64,000 bases of DNA, from NCBI GenBank assembly GCA_017961235.1, contig JAGCXQ010000021.1:17009-81008 (forward strand), read 5' to 3'. The translations under genes and the position numbers were made by a program. A model generated the notes under the pieces. It was not told where the DNA came from. It saw only the letters and a list, made by a program, of their open reading frames with translations, and did no database searches. Below are positions 50,911 through 60,990 of the stretch, piece by piece. The stretch's first letter is position 1, and every line of letters starts with the position of its first letter. This DNA is from Clostridiales bacterium (lineage in GTDB: Bacteria > Bacillota > Clostridia > Saccharofermentanales > Saccharofermentanaceae).

Positions 50911-53811
50911 TTACACCGGTGTTTTTTCCTTGGTGGTCGATACAGCTTTCTTTACGCTCTCATAGGCGGCGACGATAAAGGCGGTGATCACAAAGATCGT
51001 GACGGCACCGATCCTTCCGAAGAACAGGTCGTTTTTCGTCATGAGGAGCGTCTGCATGACGGCGATGTGCATGATGTAGATCGGAAGCGAGCATTCTCTA
51101 CCGAATCTCTCGGCAAAGGTTCCGACACCGAAATCCGGGAACCTCAGGCACAGGAGCACGATGACATAGGTCATGATCTCCGCACCGATAAACGGAACAG
51201 CAGTTCCCTGCTTATAGTGATTCAGTTCATAGACCGCGGCAAACGAACAGACGGCAAAGAGAATCAGCAGGACTGCTCCGATGTGTTTGATGCAGAGGAT
51301 CTTCTTTTCATATCTTCGGATCAGCATGCCCATCATCGTGTAGCCAAGGCCGATAAAGAGTGCATTTCGAAGCTGGTAGAATTCACCGACACCCATGTGT
51401 GCCAGAACGACATAGGCAGCAACCAGAGCCGGAGCCAGATACATGGCGTACTTCAGGACCTTCAACTTGTTAAGGAGCATCAGGATCAGAAGTGCATACA
51501 GAAGGGATCCCAGATACCAGAGGTGTTCAGAGAACGGCGAGAAGTTATAAAGCAGGAAGTTAAGAAGGGACTTCGTCTTAAAGCAGGCTTTAAACTCTTC
51601 CCAAGAGCCGCTCATCTTATTGGAATACAGGGCATACATGCCGCAGTAGAAGACATTGGAAAGGACAAAGAACAGGAAGATCCTTTTCGTCTGTTTCTTC
51701 AGGCGCTGCATCATCTCGCCTGTGTCTTCTCTAAACAATAGATATCCGCATACTACCAGGAAGAAAGGAACAGCGGTCTTTCCGAAGGTGATGAAGACAT
51801 CTCCGGCTTTGCCATCGAAGGGCCAATGGATCGCAACGACCAGAAAGGCCATCACACCGCGCATGACGTCAATAGAATGGATGCGGGACGAATCGGATAG
51901 CTTCAGTTTCAGGTCTTCTCTCTTCTTTCCCGTGATCAAAGCTATGATGTACTTATCAAGGCCGCTGACGATGGTGGCCATGCCGACCGCAAGAAGGACC
52001 GTCAGAAGGATATACATGCTTGAGCTGGATACCTGGAAAATCGAGCCGTCGCGAAGGCCGACGAGAAAGAGGTTATGGAGAAGATAGAGTTCCATAGAAA
52101 TGGATCCCAGGAATTTCAGGACCGGATTTCCGAAGCGGACCTTCATCATGACAAGAAGCATGAAGATCACAAAACACATGATCCACGGAAGCTGCACGGA
52201 CAGGCAGCGGAGCTTATCACCAATCGCTCGGGTTTCACCGGGGATCTCACTCCAGTACGAATATTTCTTCAGAGTATCATTGGTCATCACGCCGAGGAAC
52301 CAGGTAAGACCGGCGAAGACCGGAAGGAGGACGACGTATGCTTTTTTAGCAATCTTAGCAAGGATGTCTGCATGCTTAGAAACCAGGATACCGACGATAA
52401 AGAGGAAGGAGGCATTGTACCACCATTCACCCATGAACCAGTATTTGCAGGAGAAATCCTTGCCGTGGCAAAGCCACAGGCTTCCGCCCATCATGGCGAG
52501 CACGAAGACCGTCATGAGGATCGTTGCGACCGTTCTGTTTTTGATCAGGCGGTAGATGATAAAGAATACCAGGTACAAGATCGCAATCTCCACGATATAC
52601 CACATGTGGCTATTGATCAGCGTCCAGCCGGAAAGGACTCTGAGGATCTCCCAGCCTTTGAGCTTCGTGCCGCAGGTGCAGAGCGCCAGTGTAAATACCA
52701 GAATACACATATAAAACGGCACCAGGATCGCAACATATCGTTTTTTGAGGAAGCCTTTAAGATAGTTCTCTTTATTCTTCAGGCTGGTATAAAGGCCGTA
52801 CCCTGAGAAGAAAAAGAAAATACCGACGAAAAGAACGCCGCAGCCGGACAAGAACTCCAGAGGTCCTGCTTTATCCACAAGTTCCTGGCTTAAGTGGTGG
52901 AGGATGATCGCCACCGCGGCAAAGCCCTGTATGCCTTTGGATGTGGAAAGGGAGAGCGGCTCTTCCAGCCACTCGTGTCTTTTACTGACCTTTGCGCCCA
53001 GGAAAAGGAGGAGCATCATGCCGCAGGCGATAAGCCAGATCGGGAACTCAAAGGTGGTAAAGCTCTGGAAGAATGTCTTCTTTTCTTTTTTCGGGGCAGT
53101 CGTCTCGGGCGCTTCGGTTTCGGAAGGCTCAGTGCCCTGCTGACCGTTATTCTCTTCCCCCTCCGTCGGGAAAGCTCCCGCATCGATACTTACTGTTTTT
53201 CCTTCAAAATGAACAGATCCGATGATATAGTTTTCGAGATAATCCAGATGCGCAAGATCTTCGTCATTAAAGGGAGCATCCGGGTTCTTCGGACTTGTTG
53301 TAATCTCGATTTCGATCTCGTAAAGTTTCCCTGCTTCGGAGACAAATGAATACTTATTAGACCGAATCTTATATCTGGCATGACCTTCAAAATTGACCGT
53401 CAGATCGCTGGTAGTTTTATAAAGATCCATGTCACCGGACCGGATCACTCCATTTTTCAGAATCTCCAGGTGTTCCAGATTTTCCGGACCTGATATTTCG
53501 TTCGTAGGAACATTTGAGATAAAGATGTCTTCGGTTATGTCGGAAGGCGCATCTTTCACATGAACCATAACAAAGAAGTTCCCTTCATCCGCTCCTACCG
53601 GCGGCGCATCAGCATTAAGGACAAATCCATCATCGGCCTCACTCATGTCGTAACATGTAACTTCTGAGAATTCAGACGGCAATGTAATCGTCAGTCCTTC
53701 CGGCAGTTCAAAGGTGCGGCCTTCTTCATCTGCCATCGGAAAAGCAGCTGAAAAGGATACGACCAGCAACAAAACAGTGATACAGATGCAGAGTATCTTT
53801 CGTGATCTCAT
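50911..53811 (-). CDS. Secreted-domain / twin acyltransferase-3 fusion protein
   Basis: 966 residues from ATG 53811 (MRSRKILCICITVLLLVVSF), with GGGGGGAG upstream. Residues 1-230: signal segment plus an outside domain (EGLTITLPSEFSEVTCYDMS). A Glu/Thr/Pro linker with TEPSETEAPETTAP (about 235-255) and one helix follow. Then comes a first acyltransferase-3 unit (about 285-610, IQGFAAVAIILHHLSQELVD; FFFFSGYGLYTSLKN) and a second, distinct one (about 645-960, SIDVMRGVMAFLVVAIHWPF; PFFLVVCGYLLFRED). Two such units in one chain are unusual. It may move and attach acyl groups in one complex. Convergent with the smaller acyltransferase gene. Confidence 0.85.
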   Translation of the reverse strand: MRSRKILCICITVLLLVVSFSAAFPMADEEGRTFELPEGLTITLPSEFSEVTCYDMSEADDGFVLNADAPPVGADEGNFFVMVHVKDAPSDITEDIFISNVPTNEISGPENLEHLEILKNGVIRSGDMDLYKTTSDLTVNFEGHARYKIRSNKYSFVSEAGKLYEIEIEITTSPKNPDAPFNDEDLAHLDYLENYIIGSVHFEGKTVSIDAGAFPTEGEENNGQQGTEPSETEAPETTAPKKEKKTFFQSFTTFEFPIWLIACGMMLLLFLGAKVSKRHEWLEEPLSLSTSKGIQGFAAVAIILHHLSQELVDKAGPLEFLSGCGVLFVGIFFFFSGYGLYTSLKNKENYLKGFLKKRYVAILVPFYMCILVFTLALCTCGTKLKGWEILRVLSGWTLINSHMWYIVEIAILYLVFFIIYRLIKNRTVATILMTVFVLAMMGGSLWLCHGKDFSCKYWFMGEWWYNASFLFIVGILVSKHADILAKIAKKAYVVLLPVFAGLTWFLGVMTNDTLKKYSYWSEIPGETRAIGDKLRCLSVQLPWIMCFVIFMLLVMMKVRFGNPVLKFLGSISMELYLLHNLFLVGLRDGSIFQVSSSSMYILLTVLLAVGMATIVSGLDKYIIALITGKKREDLKLKLSDSSRIHSIDVMRGVMAFLVVAIHWPFDGKAGDVFITFGKTAVPFFLVVCGYLLFREDTGEMMQRLKKQTKRIFLFFVLSNVFYCGMYALYSNKMSGSWEEFKACFKTKSLLNFLLYNFSPFSEHLWYLGSLLYALLILMLLNKLKVLKYAMYLAPALVAAYVVLAHMGVGEFYQLRNALFIGLGYTMMGMLIRRYEKKILCIKHIGAVLLILFAVCSFAAVYELNHYKQGTAVPFIGAEIMTYVIVLLCLRFPDFGVGTFAERFGRECSLPIYIMHIAVMQTLLMTKNDLFFGRIGAVTIFVITAFIVAAYESVKKAVSTTKEKTPV

Positions 53812-53917
53812 AAGGAAACTCCCCCCGGTTTTTGATAAGACAAAACTATCAATATGCCCGAAATAATGCAACCGACTGTTGGTAGAGTTCCCTGTTTTCA
53901 AGGCTTTCAGGACTTCT

Positions 53918-54700
53918 TCAACTCTTAAGATATGATCGCATTTTCTCAACCAGCTTCGAATAGAGATTCGAATGGTCGTAGGTCGTGTGGTACCACTTCG
54001 GTTTCAGAAGTTTAAAGAATGTCCTCTTCTTCTCTTCACTGATATCCACGCGGCGGATCATGACGAAGCCGCGGAACGGGGGCATGTAGGTAACGATGTC
54101 ATTGATATCGGCGAAGTTCCAGCACTCGGTGCAGACCGTATCCAGATAGCTCTTGAGTCTTGCGGAATTCGAGCGCTTGCCCTTAAACGGGCGGACGCTT
54201 CCGTAGGTAAAAAGATGCGGCTTCACGCCGAAGTTATAGTTTAAGTCCTGACAGCAGAGGATCGCCTGACCAGATCCCAGCGACCAGCCGACAACCTCGG
54301 TCTCCGCCTCCGGGTGCTGCTCGTGAAGTTCTTTCCACTTAGAGCGGACTTCTTTCTTAATGGTCTTATACATGACGCCCCAGCCGTGATGCACGCGAAG
54401 CTGCAGCGGCAGATCCTCATACGTGATCGCGTCATAGTATTTACTGGAGAACTCGAAGATATTCGCGAACCAGTCCGTAAATCCCGAGCTCTTCTCGAAG
54501 TTCAGCTGGATGACGTCACGGTCCTCTTCGTAGTGGATCTCGTAATTGACCTCATGCTCGATGTGGAAAAACTTCTCCATCTTGTTGCACGAATACTTGA
54601 CGGGAATATATTTGACGTCGTAGGTCGCCCGTCCCGTATGGTTAAAATCGTCGCTGGTGTTGATAAAATACTGCTCAAAAGGCAGATGTGCATACGCCAT
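53918..54700 (-). CDS. Class 3 lipase-like alpha/beta hydrolase
   Basis: 260 residues. The nucleophile elbow is VVGWSLGSGQAILC (Ser about 138), the acid is in FADINDIVTYMPP (about 195-198) and the histidine in YDHSNLYSKL near the end, matching the lipase_3 order. HHGWGVMYKTIKKEV before the elbow is the typical oxyanion-side helix. No signal peptide, so it acts inside or on the membrane face. Substrate unknown; phospholipid or acylglycerol likely for the family. Confidence 0.85.
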   Translation of the reverse strand: MAYAHLPFEQYFINTSDDFNHTGRATYDVKYIPVKYSCNKMEKFFHIEHEVNYEIHYEEDRDVIQLNFEKSSGFTDWFANIFEFSSKYYDAITYEDLPLQLRVHHGWGVMYKTIKKEVRSKWKELHEQHPEAETEVVGWSLGSGQAILCCQDLNYNFGVKPHLFTYGSVRPFKGKRSNSARLKSYLDTVCTECWNFADINDIVTYMPPFRGFVMIRRVDISEEKKRTFFKLLKPKWYHTTYDHSNLYSKLVEKMRSYLKS

Positions 54701-54733
54701 ATCTGATCGTTCCTTTCCATTACCCGAAATAGT

Positions 54734-54985
54734 TTATTTATCTCTCCACATAAGAATTTTATGGATGATGAAACCGGGAAGGACCAAAGTAATATAAGCA
54801 CTCACAGCAATACCAAGGAACACGAGCGCCGCCGTTATCCCAAAAGACGCATCGCTCCCGTCGCCTCTGCCCCATCCTTCTACAAAGAAATATAGAGCAA
54901 GCGTAAACAATATAGTCCCAATAATGCAGATGATGTTATAGATCCGGAACCGGATCTTATGCTTTCTGATCGTATCTTCCGCCAT
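54734..54985 (-). CDS. Small membrane protein, two helices
   Basis: 83 residues from ATG 54985 (MAEDTIRKHKIRFRIYNIIC). Upstream codons in the same frame exist, but a TATAAT (55029-55034) sits between them and this ATG, so the short form fits the promoter better. There is no good ribosome site, hence moderate confidence. Two membrane helices (about 15-33 and 47-75) with a Gly/Asp loop (GWGRGDGSDASFG). No family recognised. Confidence 0.55.
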   Translation of the reverse strand: MAEDTIRKHKIRFRIYNIICIIGTILFTLALYFFVEGWGRGDGSDASFGITAALVFLGIAVSAYITLVLPGFIIHKILMWRDK

Positions 54986-55178
54986 AAGACAATACCCAAC
55001 TATTAACCTAACCCTGTTTCCGAAATCGATTATACCATAGAAGCCTTTTCCGCGCGAAAAGCACTTGCCATCTTTCTCATATGATACCCCCACACCTCTC
55101 GGGAAACGATCCTGTTCCCTCATAAGAAACCCCACTGTTTCTGTAGGATCATTGTATCATACGAGACAGGAGCATGAT

Positions 55179-55217
55179 AAACGAAAAGCGGTCCTTTTTC
55201 CAAAGAGGCCGCTTTTT
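55179..55217 (-). terminator. Terminator
   Basis: GAAAAGCGG and CCGCTTTTTTC arms (about 55181-55217) with TTTTCGTTT following on the minus strand; it ends the unknown gene starting at 56084. Confidence 0.85.
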
Positions 55218-55241
55218 TCGCCGGGTATTCAATTCAGATCT

Positions 55242-56084
55242 TTACTCTTCCGCTTCTTTAAACCACACCAGGAAACTGTCGCACAACAAGATAAATTCCG
55301 CGCTGCAGTCTGCGCCGTATTCGTCCTCACCGTTGATCAGGACGTCGTCATCTTCCAGCAGTTTATCGTATGCGTCCGGATCGGCGGAGCGTGCGATAAT
55401 GTGCACGATCTCAAGTTTCTTGAGTTCGTCGTCTTCGTGAGAATACATATAAGCGGTATCTCCGGCGACATTATCGTCCTTCTTTAAGTAGTAATCGATC
55501 TGGCAGTCTTCCCCTTCGTCATAGGACGACACATCCCAGCAGTCTTCCAGATATTCCCGACAAATATTTCCATTTATCAGGACATCCATGATGTCATACT
55601 TCGGTTCCGGATCCGGCTCCAAAGCCGCCTCGTTTCTCTTCTTCAGAGCCTTTTTCTTATCAAAGTCGGAAGCAATATGGTTATAGTATTTCTGAAGGAG
55701 GGCGAACACGGTCTTCTTTTCCGCTTCATCCATATTCTCGAACTCAACGATCAGCATCCAGTCCATATATCCGTTATAAAGACGCAGCACCTTCTCGCCG
55801 CCGGGCGCTTTTCGATCGGCAAAACGGCCTGTACCATAGTTATTTTCTTCCCAGTCCTCTTCGATCTCCCATGTGGCAAAAGCACTTTTCAGGTCGTCAT
55901 AGAGTGCTCTGACATCGACCTTGTCGTACTTTGCGGCTTTATCCATGTAGTTCTCATAGATGCACAGCCAGAAAAAAGCGATGGTGTCCTGATCACTTTC
56001 AAAAGCCTCATCGATCTTAAAGCAATATAATTCATTACCGATATTTTGCGCTGCATTCTCCGCATTCGTTTTCTTCTTTGCCAT
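55242..56084 (-). CDS. Acidic soluble protein of unknown function
   Basis: 280 residues from ATG 56084 (MAKKKTNAENAAQNIGNELY), which has TAGGAGA 8 bases upstream; a longer frame to 56111 lacks one. It is acidic with many aromatic residues (FWLCIYENYMDKAAKYDKVD, EEDWEENNYGTGRFADRK). Its C-terminal part (EPKYDIMDVLINGNICREYL onwards, DDDVLINGEDEYGADCSAEF) recalls in style the DUF-type domain of the gene at 62.4-63 kb (INGEDLSF; DDFDCAILCGAY), perhaps an immunity-protein-like fold. No family assigned. 8-mer at 55878 encodes KSAFAT. Confidence 0.7.
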   Translation of the reverse strand: MAKKKTNAENAAQNIGNELYCFKIDEAFESDQDTIAFFWLCIYENYMDKAAKYDKVDVRALYDDLKSAFATWEIEEDWEENNYGTGRFADRKAPGGEKVLRLYNGYMDWMLIVEFENMDEAEKKTVFALLQKYYNHIASDFDKKKALKKRNEAALEPDPEPKYDIMDVLINGNICREYLEDCWDVSSYDEGEDCQIDYYLKKDDNVAGDTAYMYSHEDDELKKLEIVHIIARSADPDAYDKLLEDDDVLINGEDEYGADCSAEFILLCDSFLVWFKEAEE

Positions 56085-56214
56085 ACCCGAATCTCCTATA
56101 GATATATTCAACTGATTTTATCAGAATGCGGAAGAACGGATTTATAGATATCCTACATTTTTATAAGAACAGCGGTGTGATTTCAGCCCTTCTGCACCAG
56201 GTTCCGGCAGAGAT

Positions 56215-57714
56215 TCAGCTGCCTTTCACGACCTTGGAATAATCGTATCCCTCATCTGGTGTCATATTGCATGCGGAGATCGTAAAGTACTCCACGCCGA
56301 AGCCGCGCACACTGAAGTTCAGTTCCACATCTCCCGAAGCATCCAGGATGCTCGAGGAAATAAGCGGCGCATCTGCTCTTTTCAGAAGATCGAGCTGTGC
56401 TTTGGAAGGCGCGGCCGGCTCTCCGAGATCATGCCAGAGCTTCAGCGGATTCGTCGTCACCGGATCGACGGTGTGGCGGATAAAGGTCAGTTTCTTATCT
56501 TTTACCGGGATCGTGAAGTCCTTTTTCAGCGTCTTTTTGCCTCTGTTCCAGAGGATGCCGCGAAGTTCTTTCTTATCTGCGCTCTCGACGATCACGCACT
56601 CCTCATCCTTATAGATGCAGCGGCCTGACAGATCCTGCAGTTCCTGAAGGCGCTTAAAGAAAGCAAATGTCCAGAAGGTCGGCTTTCTGACGCAGCCTGC
56701 CGCCACGAGGCCGAAGCCGCCATAGAACTGTGTATGCGGGATGCCTGCTTCTTCGAAGACATCGCCGAACGTCCAGTAGGAATAAGATTCATTCACATCG
56801 CCGAGGTGCGAGAGCTGATGCGCGATATACGCGGCATTCTCGTTCGTATCGTGGATCGGATTCGTCGGCGTATAGGAAGTATTGAACTCTGTAATATGGA
56901 TCGGGAGTCCCTTGAATTCCTTGTAGGAATCGATCGCCACGCGCGATGTCATGAGATTATCGAACCCCAGAAACGGATCGGAGAGTTTCTGATAGGTGAA
57001 GTGTCCTTTTCGATCCGGCTCTTCCGTCGTGTAGTGGTGTCTCGTGACAAAGTCCGGAGAGAGTTTCTCTTGTCTGCAGAAATCCAGAAAACTTCTGATC
57101 CAGAACTCATCCTTCACACCGCACACGGCAGGACCGCCGACCTGAAAGCGCGGATCGACTTTCTTTACCGCTTGAAAAGTAACCTTAAAGAGTTTGAAGT
57201 ACTCCTGCATGTCGGCGTCTTTCCAGAATCCGGGAAGATTCGGCTCATTCCATACCTCGACCGGCCAGTTCACCACACGGTCCCGTCCATATCTGTCACA
57301 GAGGTGCGTCAGCGTCGTTTTCACCAGATCCGCCCACTTCTTATAGCTCTTCGGCGGCGTGACATTTCCTTTCCAGTAGAAGATCGTCTGCGTTCCGGAG
57401 CCCAGCGCACCCGGCATAAAACCGAGCTCGAGAAAGGGCTCGATCCCCTGCTCGATATAGCTGTCCATCACGCGGTCCAGATAAGTGAAGTTATAGCAGA
57501 AAGATGTCTCACCTCTCCAGTTTATCTCTTCGTAGATACCCATCGCTTCACAGAAGAGACCATGACCTCGGATATGCTTGAATCCGATCTCTTCCTGAAC
57601 GACGCGAAGCTCGTCCTGATACTCTTTCGTAAGCGCCAGTCCCATGCGTCCGGTGCCCACGCAAAAATCCACATTGTTGTGAAAAGCATACGTCTTTTTT
57701 CTGTCAATTCTCAT
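56215..57714 (-). CDS. GH39-family beta-xylosidase-like enzyme
   Basis: 499 residues, the usual size. (beta/alpha)8 barrel with acid/base Glu in VEVWNEPNLPGFW (about 156) and nucleophile Glu in HITEFNTSYTP (about 274), then a C-terminal beta domain. IGFKHIRGHGLFCEAMGIYE is the family start. It removes xylose from xylo-oligosaccharides; no signal peptide, so it works on imported oligomers, in line with the GH127 enzyme at 18.6-20.7 kb. No transporter adjacent. It probably stands alone; the unknown lipoprotein gene ends 43 bases upstream... on the right the next leftward gene starts at 58384. Confidence 0.9.
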   Translation of the reverse strand: MRIDRKKTYAFHNNVDFCVGTGRMGLALTKEYQDELRVVQEEIGFKHIRGHGLFCEAMGIYEEINWRGETSFCYNFTYLDRVMDSYIEQGIEPFLELGFMPGALGSGTQTIFYWKGNVTPPKSYKKWADLVKTTLTHLCDRYGRDRVVNWPVEVWNEPNLPGFWKDADMQEYFKLFKVTFQAVKKVDPRFQVGGPAVCGVKDEFWIRSFLDFCRQEKLSPDFVTRHHYTTEEPDRKGHFTYQKLSDPFLGFDNLMTSRVAIDSYKEFKGLPIHITEFNTSYTPTNPIHDTNENAAYIAHQLSHLGDVNESYSYWTFGDVFEEAGIPHTQFYGGFGLVAAGCVRKPTFWTFAFFKRLQELQDLSGRCIYKDEECVIVESADKKELRGILWNRGKKTLKKDFTIPVKDKKLTFIRHTVDPVTTNPLKLWHDLGEPAAPSKAQLDLLKRADAPLISSSILDASGDVELNFSVRGFGVEYFTISACNMTPDEGYDYSKVVKGS

Positions 57715-57757
57715 GTTCGTCTCTCTCCATTTTTCACTTATTTTAGCCGGGGCTTCT

Positions 57758-58384
57758 TCAACCCTTCTCTTCCACTTCCTTCAGGAACTGGTCGAAAAGT
57801 TCATTCGCGTAGCGGGGACGCTCATATCCCGTAAATCTTCCCTCATCCGTGTAGGCGATTACGCCGTCGCGAAGTACTACAAAGTATAGTGTATCATTAT
57901 GTTTGTACCAGTAGAAGCCGTTTTCATCTCCTGAGTCTAATGCCGGGACATCGCAGCTCCCGAGGACTTCTTCATAAGTCATATGCTTCACGGATATCAA
58001 ATTGGTAATGTGATACGTGTGTGACGGAACAAATCCGAACGAAGACCCGACATCTCTCACATCAGCAGTGACATAAGCGATCTGTCCGTCCTTCAGGTCA
58101 GGGAGATCTTCGGGATCATCAGCGCGAACTCCATACGCAGGTCCTGGACGGCATATCAGGGCTTCACCGACACGCATCACATAGAACGACTCGGCCTGCT
58201 TATAATTTGTAAATGTTTCACCGAACTCCTCTATATTAACGACATACGACGTTTGGGTCTTCTCAGCACTCTCACTGAATTCTATTTCAGATTCTGTTTC
58301 CTTTTTCTTATTGCTGCACCCTACAAGTACCAGACTGCATACCATAACCAGCGCGATAAATAGCGCAGAGATTTTCTTTTCCAT
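57758..58384 (-). CDS. Small lipoprotein of unknown function
   Basis: 208 residues from ATG 58384 (MEKKISALFIALVMVCSLVL, then VGC), with GGGGGGAG upstream. After the lipid Cys: Lys/Glu/Ser linker (NKKKETESEIEFSESAEKTQ), then a compact alpha/beta domain (VMRVGEALICRPGPAYGVRA; YVTADVRDVGSSFGFVPSHT). Located 43 bases before the GH39 gene in the same direction, so possibly co-transcribed. No family recognised. Confidence 0.78.
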   Translation of the reverse strand: MEKKISALFIALVMVCSLVLVGCSNKKKETESEIEFSESAEKTQTSYVVNIEEFGETFTNYKQAESFYVMRVGEALICRPGPAYGVRADDPEDLPDLKDGQIAYVTADVRDVGSSFGFVPSHTYHITNLISVKHMTYEEVLGSCDVPALDSGDENGFYWYKHNDTLYFVVLRDGVIAYTDEGRFTGYERPRYANELFDQFLKEVEEKG

Positions 58385-58626
58385 ATTCTCCCCCCCTAAA
58401 ACTATGTCCATGTATCAGACGATCCGGGGCAAGTACATGTTGCATCCGAGAATCAAATCACACCTCAAACTAATAGTTTCTTTTCCCGAGTTCATTATAC
58501 CATCTTTACTATCTCATCTATGAGGAGCTTTACAAGCTCACTTCTTTATGTGGATCATTGCAAGTTCACTCCCCGTTTGTTACCATAAATTCTGGCAATC
58601 TTTTAATTATTTCCGGGGGAATTATC

Positions 58627-60954
58627 ATGAGAAGAAAATCTCTTTTTATGAAAAGAACTATCGCGTGCATGCTCATCTTCAGTCTTATGAATGTCTTTAC
58701 AGGATGTCATAAGAACGGCACATCTTCTGATACTTCAGCGGTGAACGGAAGCAATAATACACATTTAGAAACGGAACTGGATATCCAGGCCGGACCCGAT
58801 ACTTCAGAGTACTTTTCCTGTATTCATCCGGATTATTCTATGCCGGGTCAAAAAGCTGCTCCCATCGTATATGACGGGATGTTATCGGACACATCCGTAT
58901 GGGTACTGGTAGTATCTGATTCAGATGAACCGACGGTATATCTGGAACAATTCGATTTTGGCGGCCAGCAGACAGATGTAGTCAAGTTAGGGACTTTCTC
59001 TGAACTTGAATTCGGATACGGAACTCCATATATGTTTGAGGATGCGCAGAATCTCTACGTCGTTTACTACCCATCCAAAGATGAATTACGAGTCATATAT
59101 CTAAATAAATCGAATCACGAAACCGGCTCTTCTTTCATTAAACCGGAAGGTAGTCATATCGGTGAGATACTCGGTTTCCACCAGGATCTCATTTATGTGA
59201 TGAATCTAAATGAACAAGGAGAACTGGCCTGCTTCGGGTATGATATCTCTTCCGGCGAATGCCGATTCCAATCCGAACCTGATTCATCTGCCAAAAACTA
59301 CATCTGGTATGGAGATCATCTGCTTCAATTGAATCTCACATCAGAAGAAGACGTCTATCAGATAAAGGATCTTTCGACAGACAGCGATGTCACCTATCAA
59401 GGCATAATGACTAATCCTTCAAAATATGGGAAGTTTCATTATTATAATGAAGAACAGTATTTCGACAGTGATATAGGTATCTGGCATTTGAATAAAACGA
59501 CCGGAACCTGGGACAACATCATTCTTTGGGATAAATCTGACGCAGATAAAACAGATTCACCTACGGATCTTCGTATCGTGTCGAAAAACCATGACAGGGT
59601 CCTGGCCTGCGGACCCAACATGAAGAAAATCTATCTTTTCAAAGCCGGAAAAGACCCGAGAGCCGGAAAGACCACGCTTCAGATAGTCGGACAATATTTC
59701 CCTTACGATGTCATCTGGGCGATCCAGAAATTCAACACTGACAATTCACAATACGCGATCGAGTACAAGACCTTCGAAGAACTTGTTGATCCGAATGACT
59801 ATCTGGACCAGGACGGATGGATCGATTATGACGCATACGACGAAGCGATCGCTACATATATCTGGAAGGCGATCCGCGACGGAGAAGGTCCGGATATGCT
59901 GTTACACGCCTCCGGTGAAAGCAAAAGCAAATACGATTCCAGATTCTATGAATACGGAGGATTACTCCATGACCTCAGCCCTATGTGGGAAAATGAAGAT
60001 CCTTCGTGGAAAGACCAGTATTATACCAATCTGTTTAACAGTATGAAAAACGGAGATGCACTCTATTCTATTCCCTATAATTTTGAAATGACAAACTATA
60101 CGGTCTCTGGAAATGATAAAACTGCTGCGAATGTACCTCCGACATATAGCGAATGGCTGAAGTACATGGATGCCAATGCAAAAGGGCGCGTACTGCTTCA
60201 GATGACGGGGCAGGATTTCCTTCGGGAGTGTCTGGTTATCGATGCCGCATCTTTCATTGACAAGGACAGCCAAACCCCGCATTTCTCCTGCCAGGAATTC
60301 AAAGATCTTCTGAGATTGTCGAAAGAATACTTCTTAAGTATGGATGAATGGAATAACGGAAACTTCAGGGAAACTGTTCTTTCCAAGAATCGCATCGGCG
60401 GCCAGGATTGCAAAGAGATCATCGAAGAATACTGCTACGCTTCATCGGGCCAATTCTATGGGGTGATCTCCAAGGATGGCGGGCACGCATGTCTTTCCTG
60501 CAATAGCATTTCCGTTACATCAAACTGCAAAGACGTAAATGCTGCCTGGGAGTTTATAAAGCTGCTTTTGTCCTCTGATGTACAGGAGTATTATCTGCGG
60601 CAGGACAATTGCGAGTCCATCTTAAGAAGTTTCTTCCCGGTGCGGAAATCTTCGGTAGATTACCTTCTGGATTTTGAAATGAACCCCAAAGATCACGAGG
60701 AATACTGGAAGTATTATAATTCAGATATTGAGGAAGAATGGTCGATAGATATGATGACTCCCATGACAAAAGAGGAAGCACAAAAAGTCCACGACTTTAT
60801 TTCCGCCGTAGATTATGTTTACTACAGTGATATAGAAATCATTAATGTGATCATGGAAGAAACTGCACCTTATTTCGTAGATCAGAAATCCCTCGACGAT
60901 GTCGTGAGCGTAATCGATAACCGTATAAGAACCCTTCTCAGAGAAAGGCAGTGA
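58627..60954 (+). CDS. Solute-binding-like lipoprotein, paralogue of the ECF-operon protein
   Basis: 775 residues from ATG 58627 (MRRKSLFMKRTIACMLIFSL, lipid Cys in VFTGC), preceded by GGGGGA. It has the same layout as the gene at 38.1-40.4 kb: a beta-rich N-terminal half (about 40-345), then AGKDPRAGKTTLQIVGQYF-type junction (paralogue: NPHAGKTVLELYAANGY) and a solute-binding domain (FNTDNSQYAIEYKTFEELVD; GEGPDMLLHASGE). Near the end both have YFVDQKSLDDVVSVIDNRI / YFLGQKDLADVIKILQDRV. No ECF gene is adjacent. It contains no 8-mer. Confidence 0.82.
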   Translation: MRRKSLFMKRTIACMLIFSLMNVFTGCHKNGTSSDTSAVNGSNNTHLETELDIQAGPDTSEYFSCIHPDYSMPGQKAAPIVYDGMLSDTSVWVLVVSDSDEPTVYLEQFDFGGQQTDVVKLGTFSELEFGYGTPYMFEDAQNLYVVYYPSKDELRVIYLNKSNHETGSSFIKPEGSHIGEILGFHQDLIYVMNLNEQGELACFGYDISSGECRFQSEPDSSAKNYIWYGDHLLQLNLTSEEDVYQIKDLSTDSDVTYQGIMTNPSKYGKFHYYNEEQYFDSDIGIWHLNKTTGTWDNIILWDKSDADKTDSPTDLRIVSKNHDRVLACGPNMKKIYLFKAGKDPRAGKTTLQIVGQYFPYDVIWAIQKFNTDNSQYAIEYKTFEELVDPNDYLDQDGWIDYDAYDEAIATYIWKAIRDGEGPDMLLHASGESKSKYDSRFYEYGGLLHDLSPMWENEDPSWKDQYYTNLFNSMKNGDALYSIPYNFEMTNYTVSGNDKTAANVPPTYSEWLKYMDANAKGRVLLQMTGQDFLRECLVIDAASFIDKDSQTPHFSCQEFKDLLRLSKEYFLSMDEWNNGNFRETVLSKNRIGGQDCKEIIEEYCYASSGQFYGVISKDGGHACLSCNSISVTSNCKDVNAAWEFIKLLLSSDVQEYYLRQDNCESILRSFFPVRKSSVDYLLDFEMNPKDHEEYWKYYNSDIEEEWSIDMMTPMTKEEAQKVHDFISAVDYVYYSDIEIINVIMEETAPYFVDQKSLDDVVSVIDNRIRTLLRERQ

Positions 60955-60990
60955 TAACTAATAATTGCTTTCTGCCGGAAAAGATCCCGG

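Noticed and set aside
51067..52806. Open frames of 224 and 243 residues opposite the twin acyltransferase gene
   Set aside because: Gln/His/Lys-rich antisense translations of membrane helices; no start signals.
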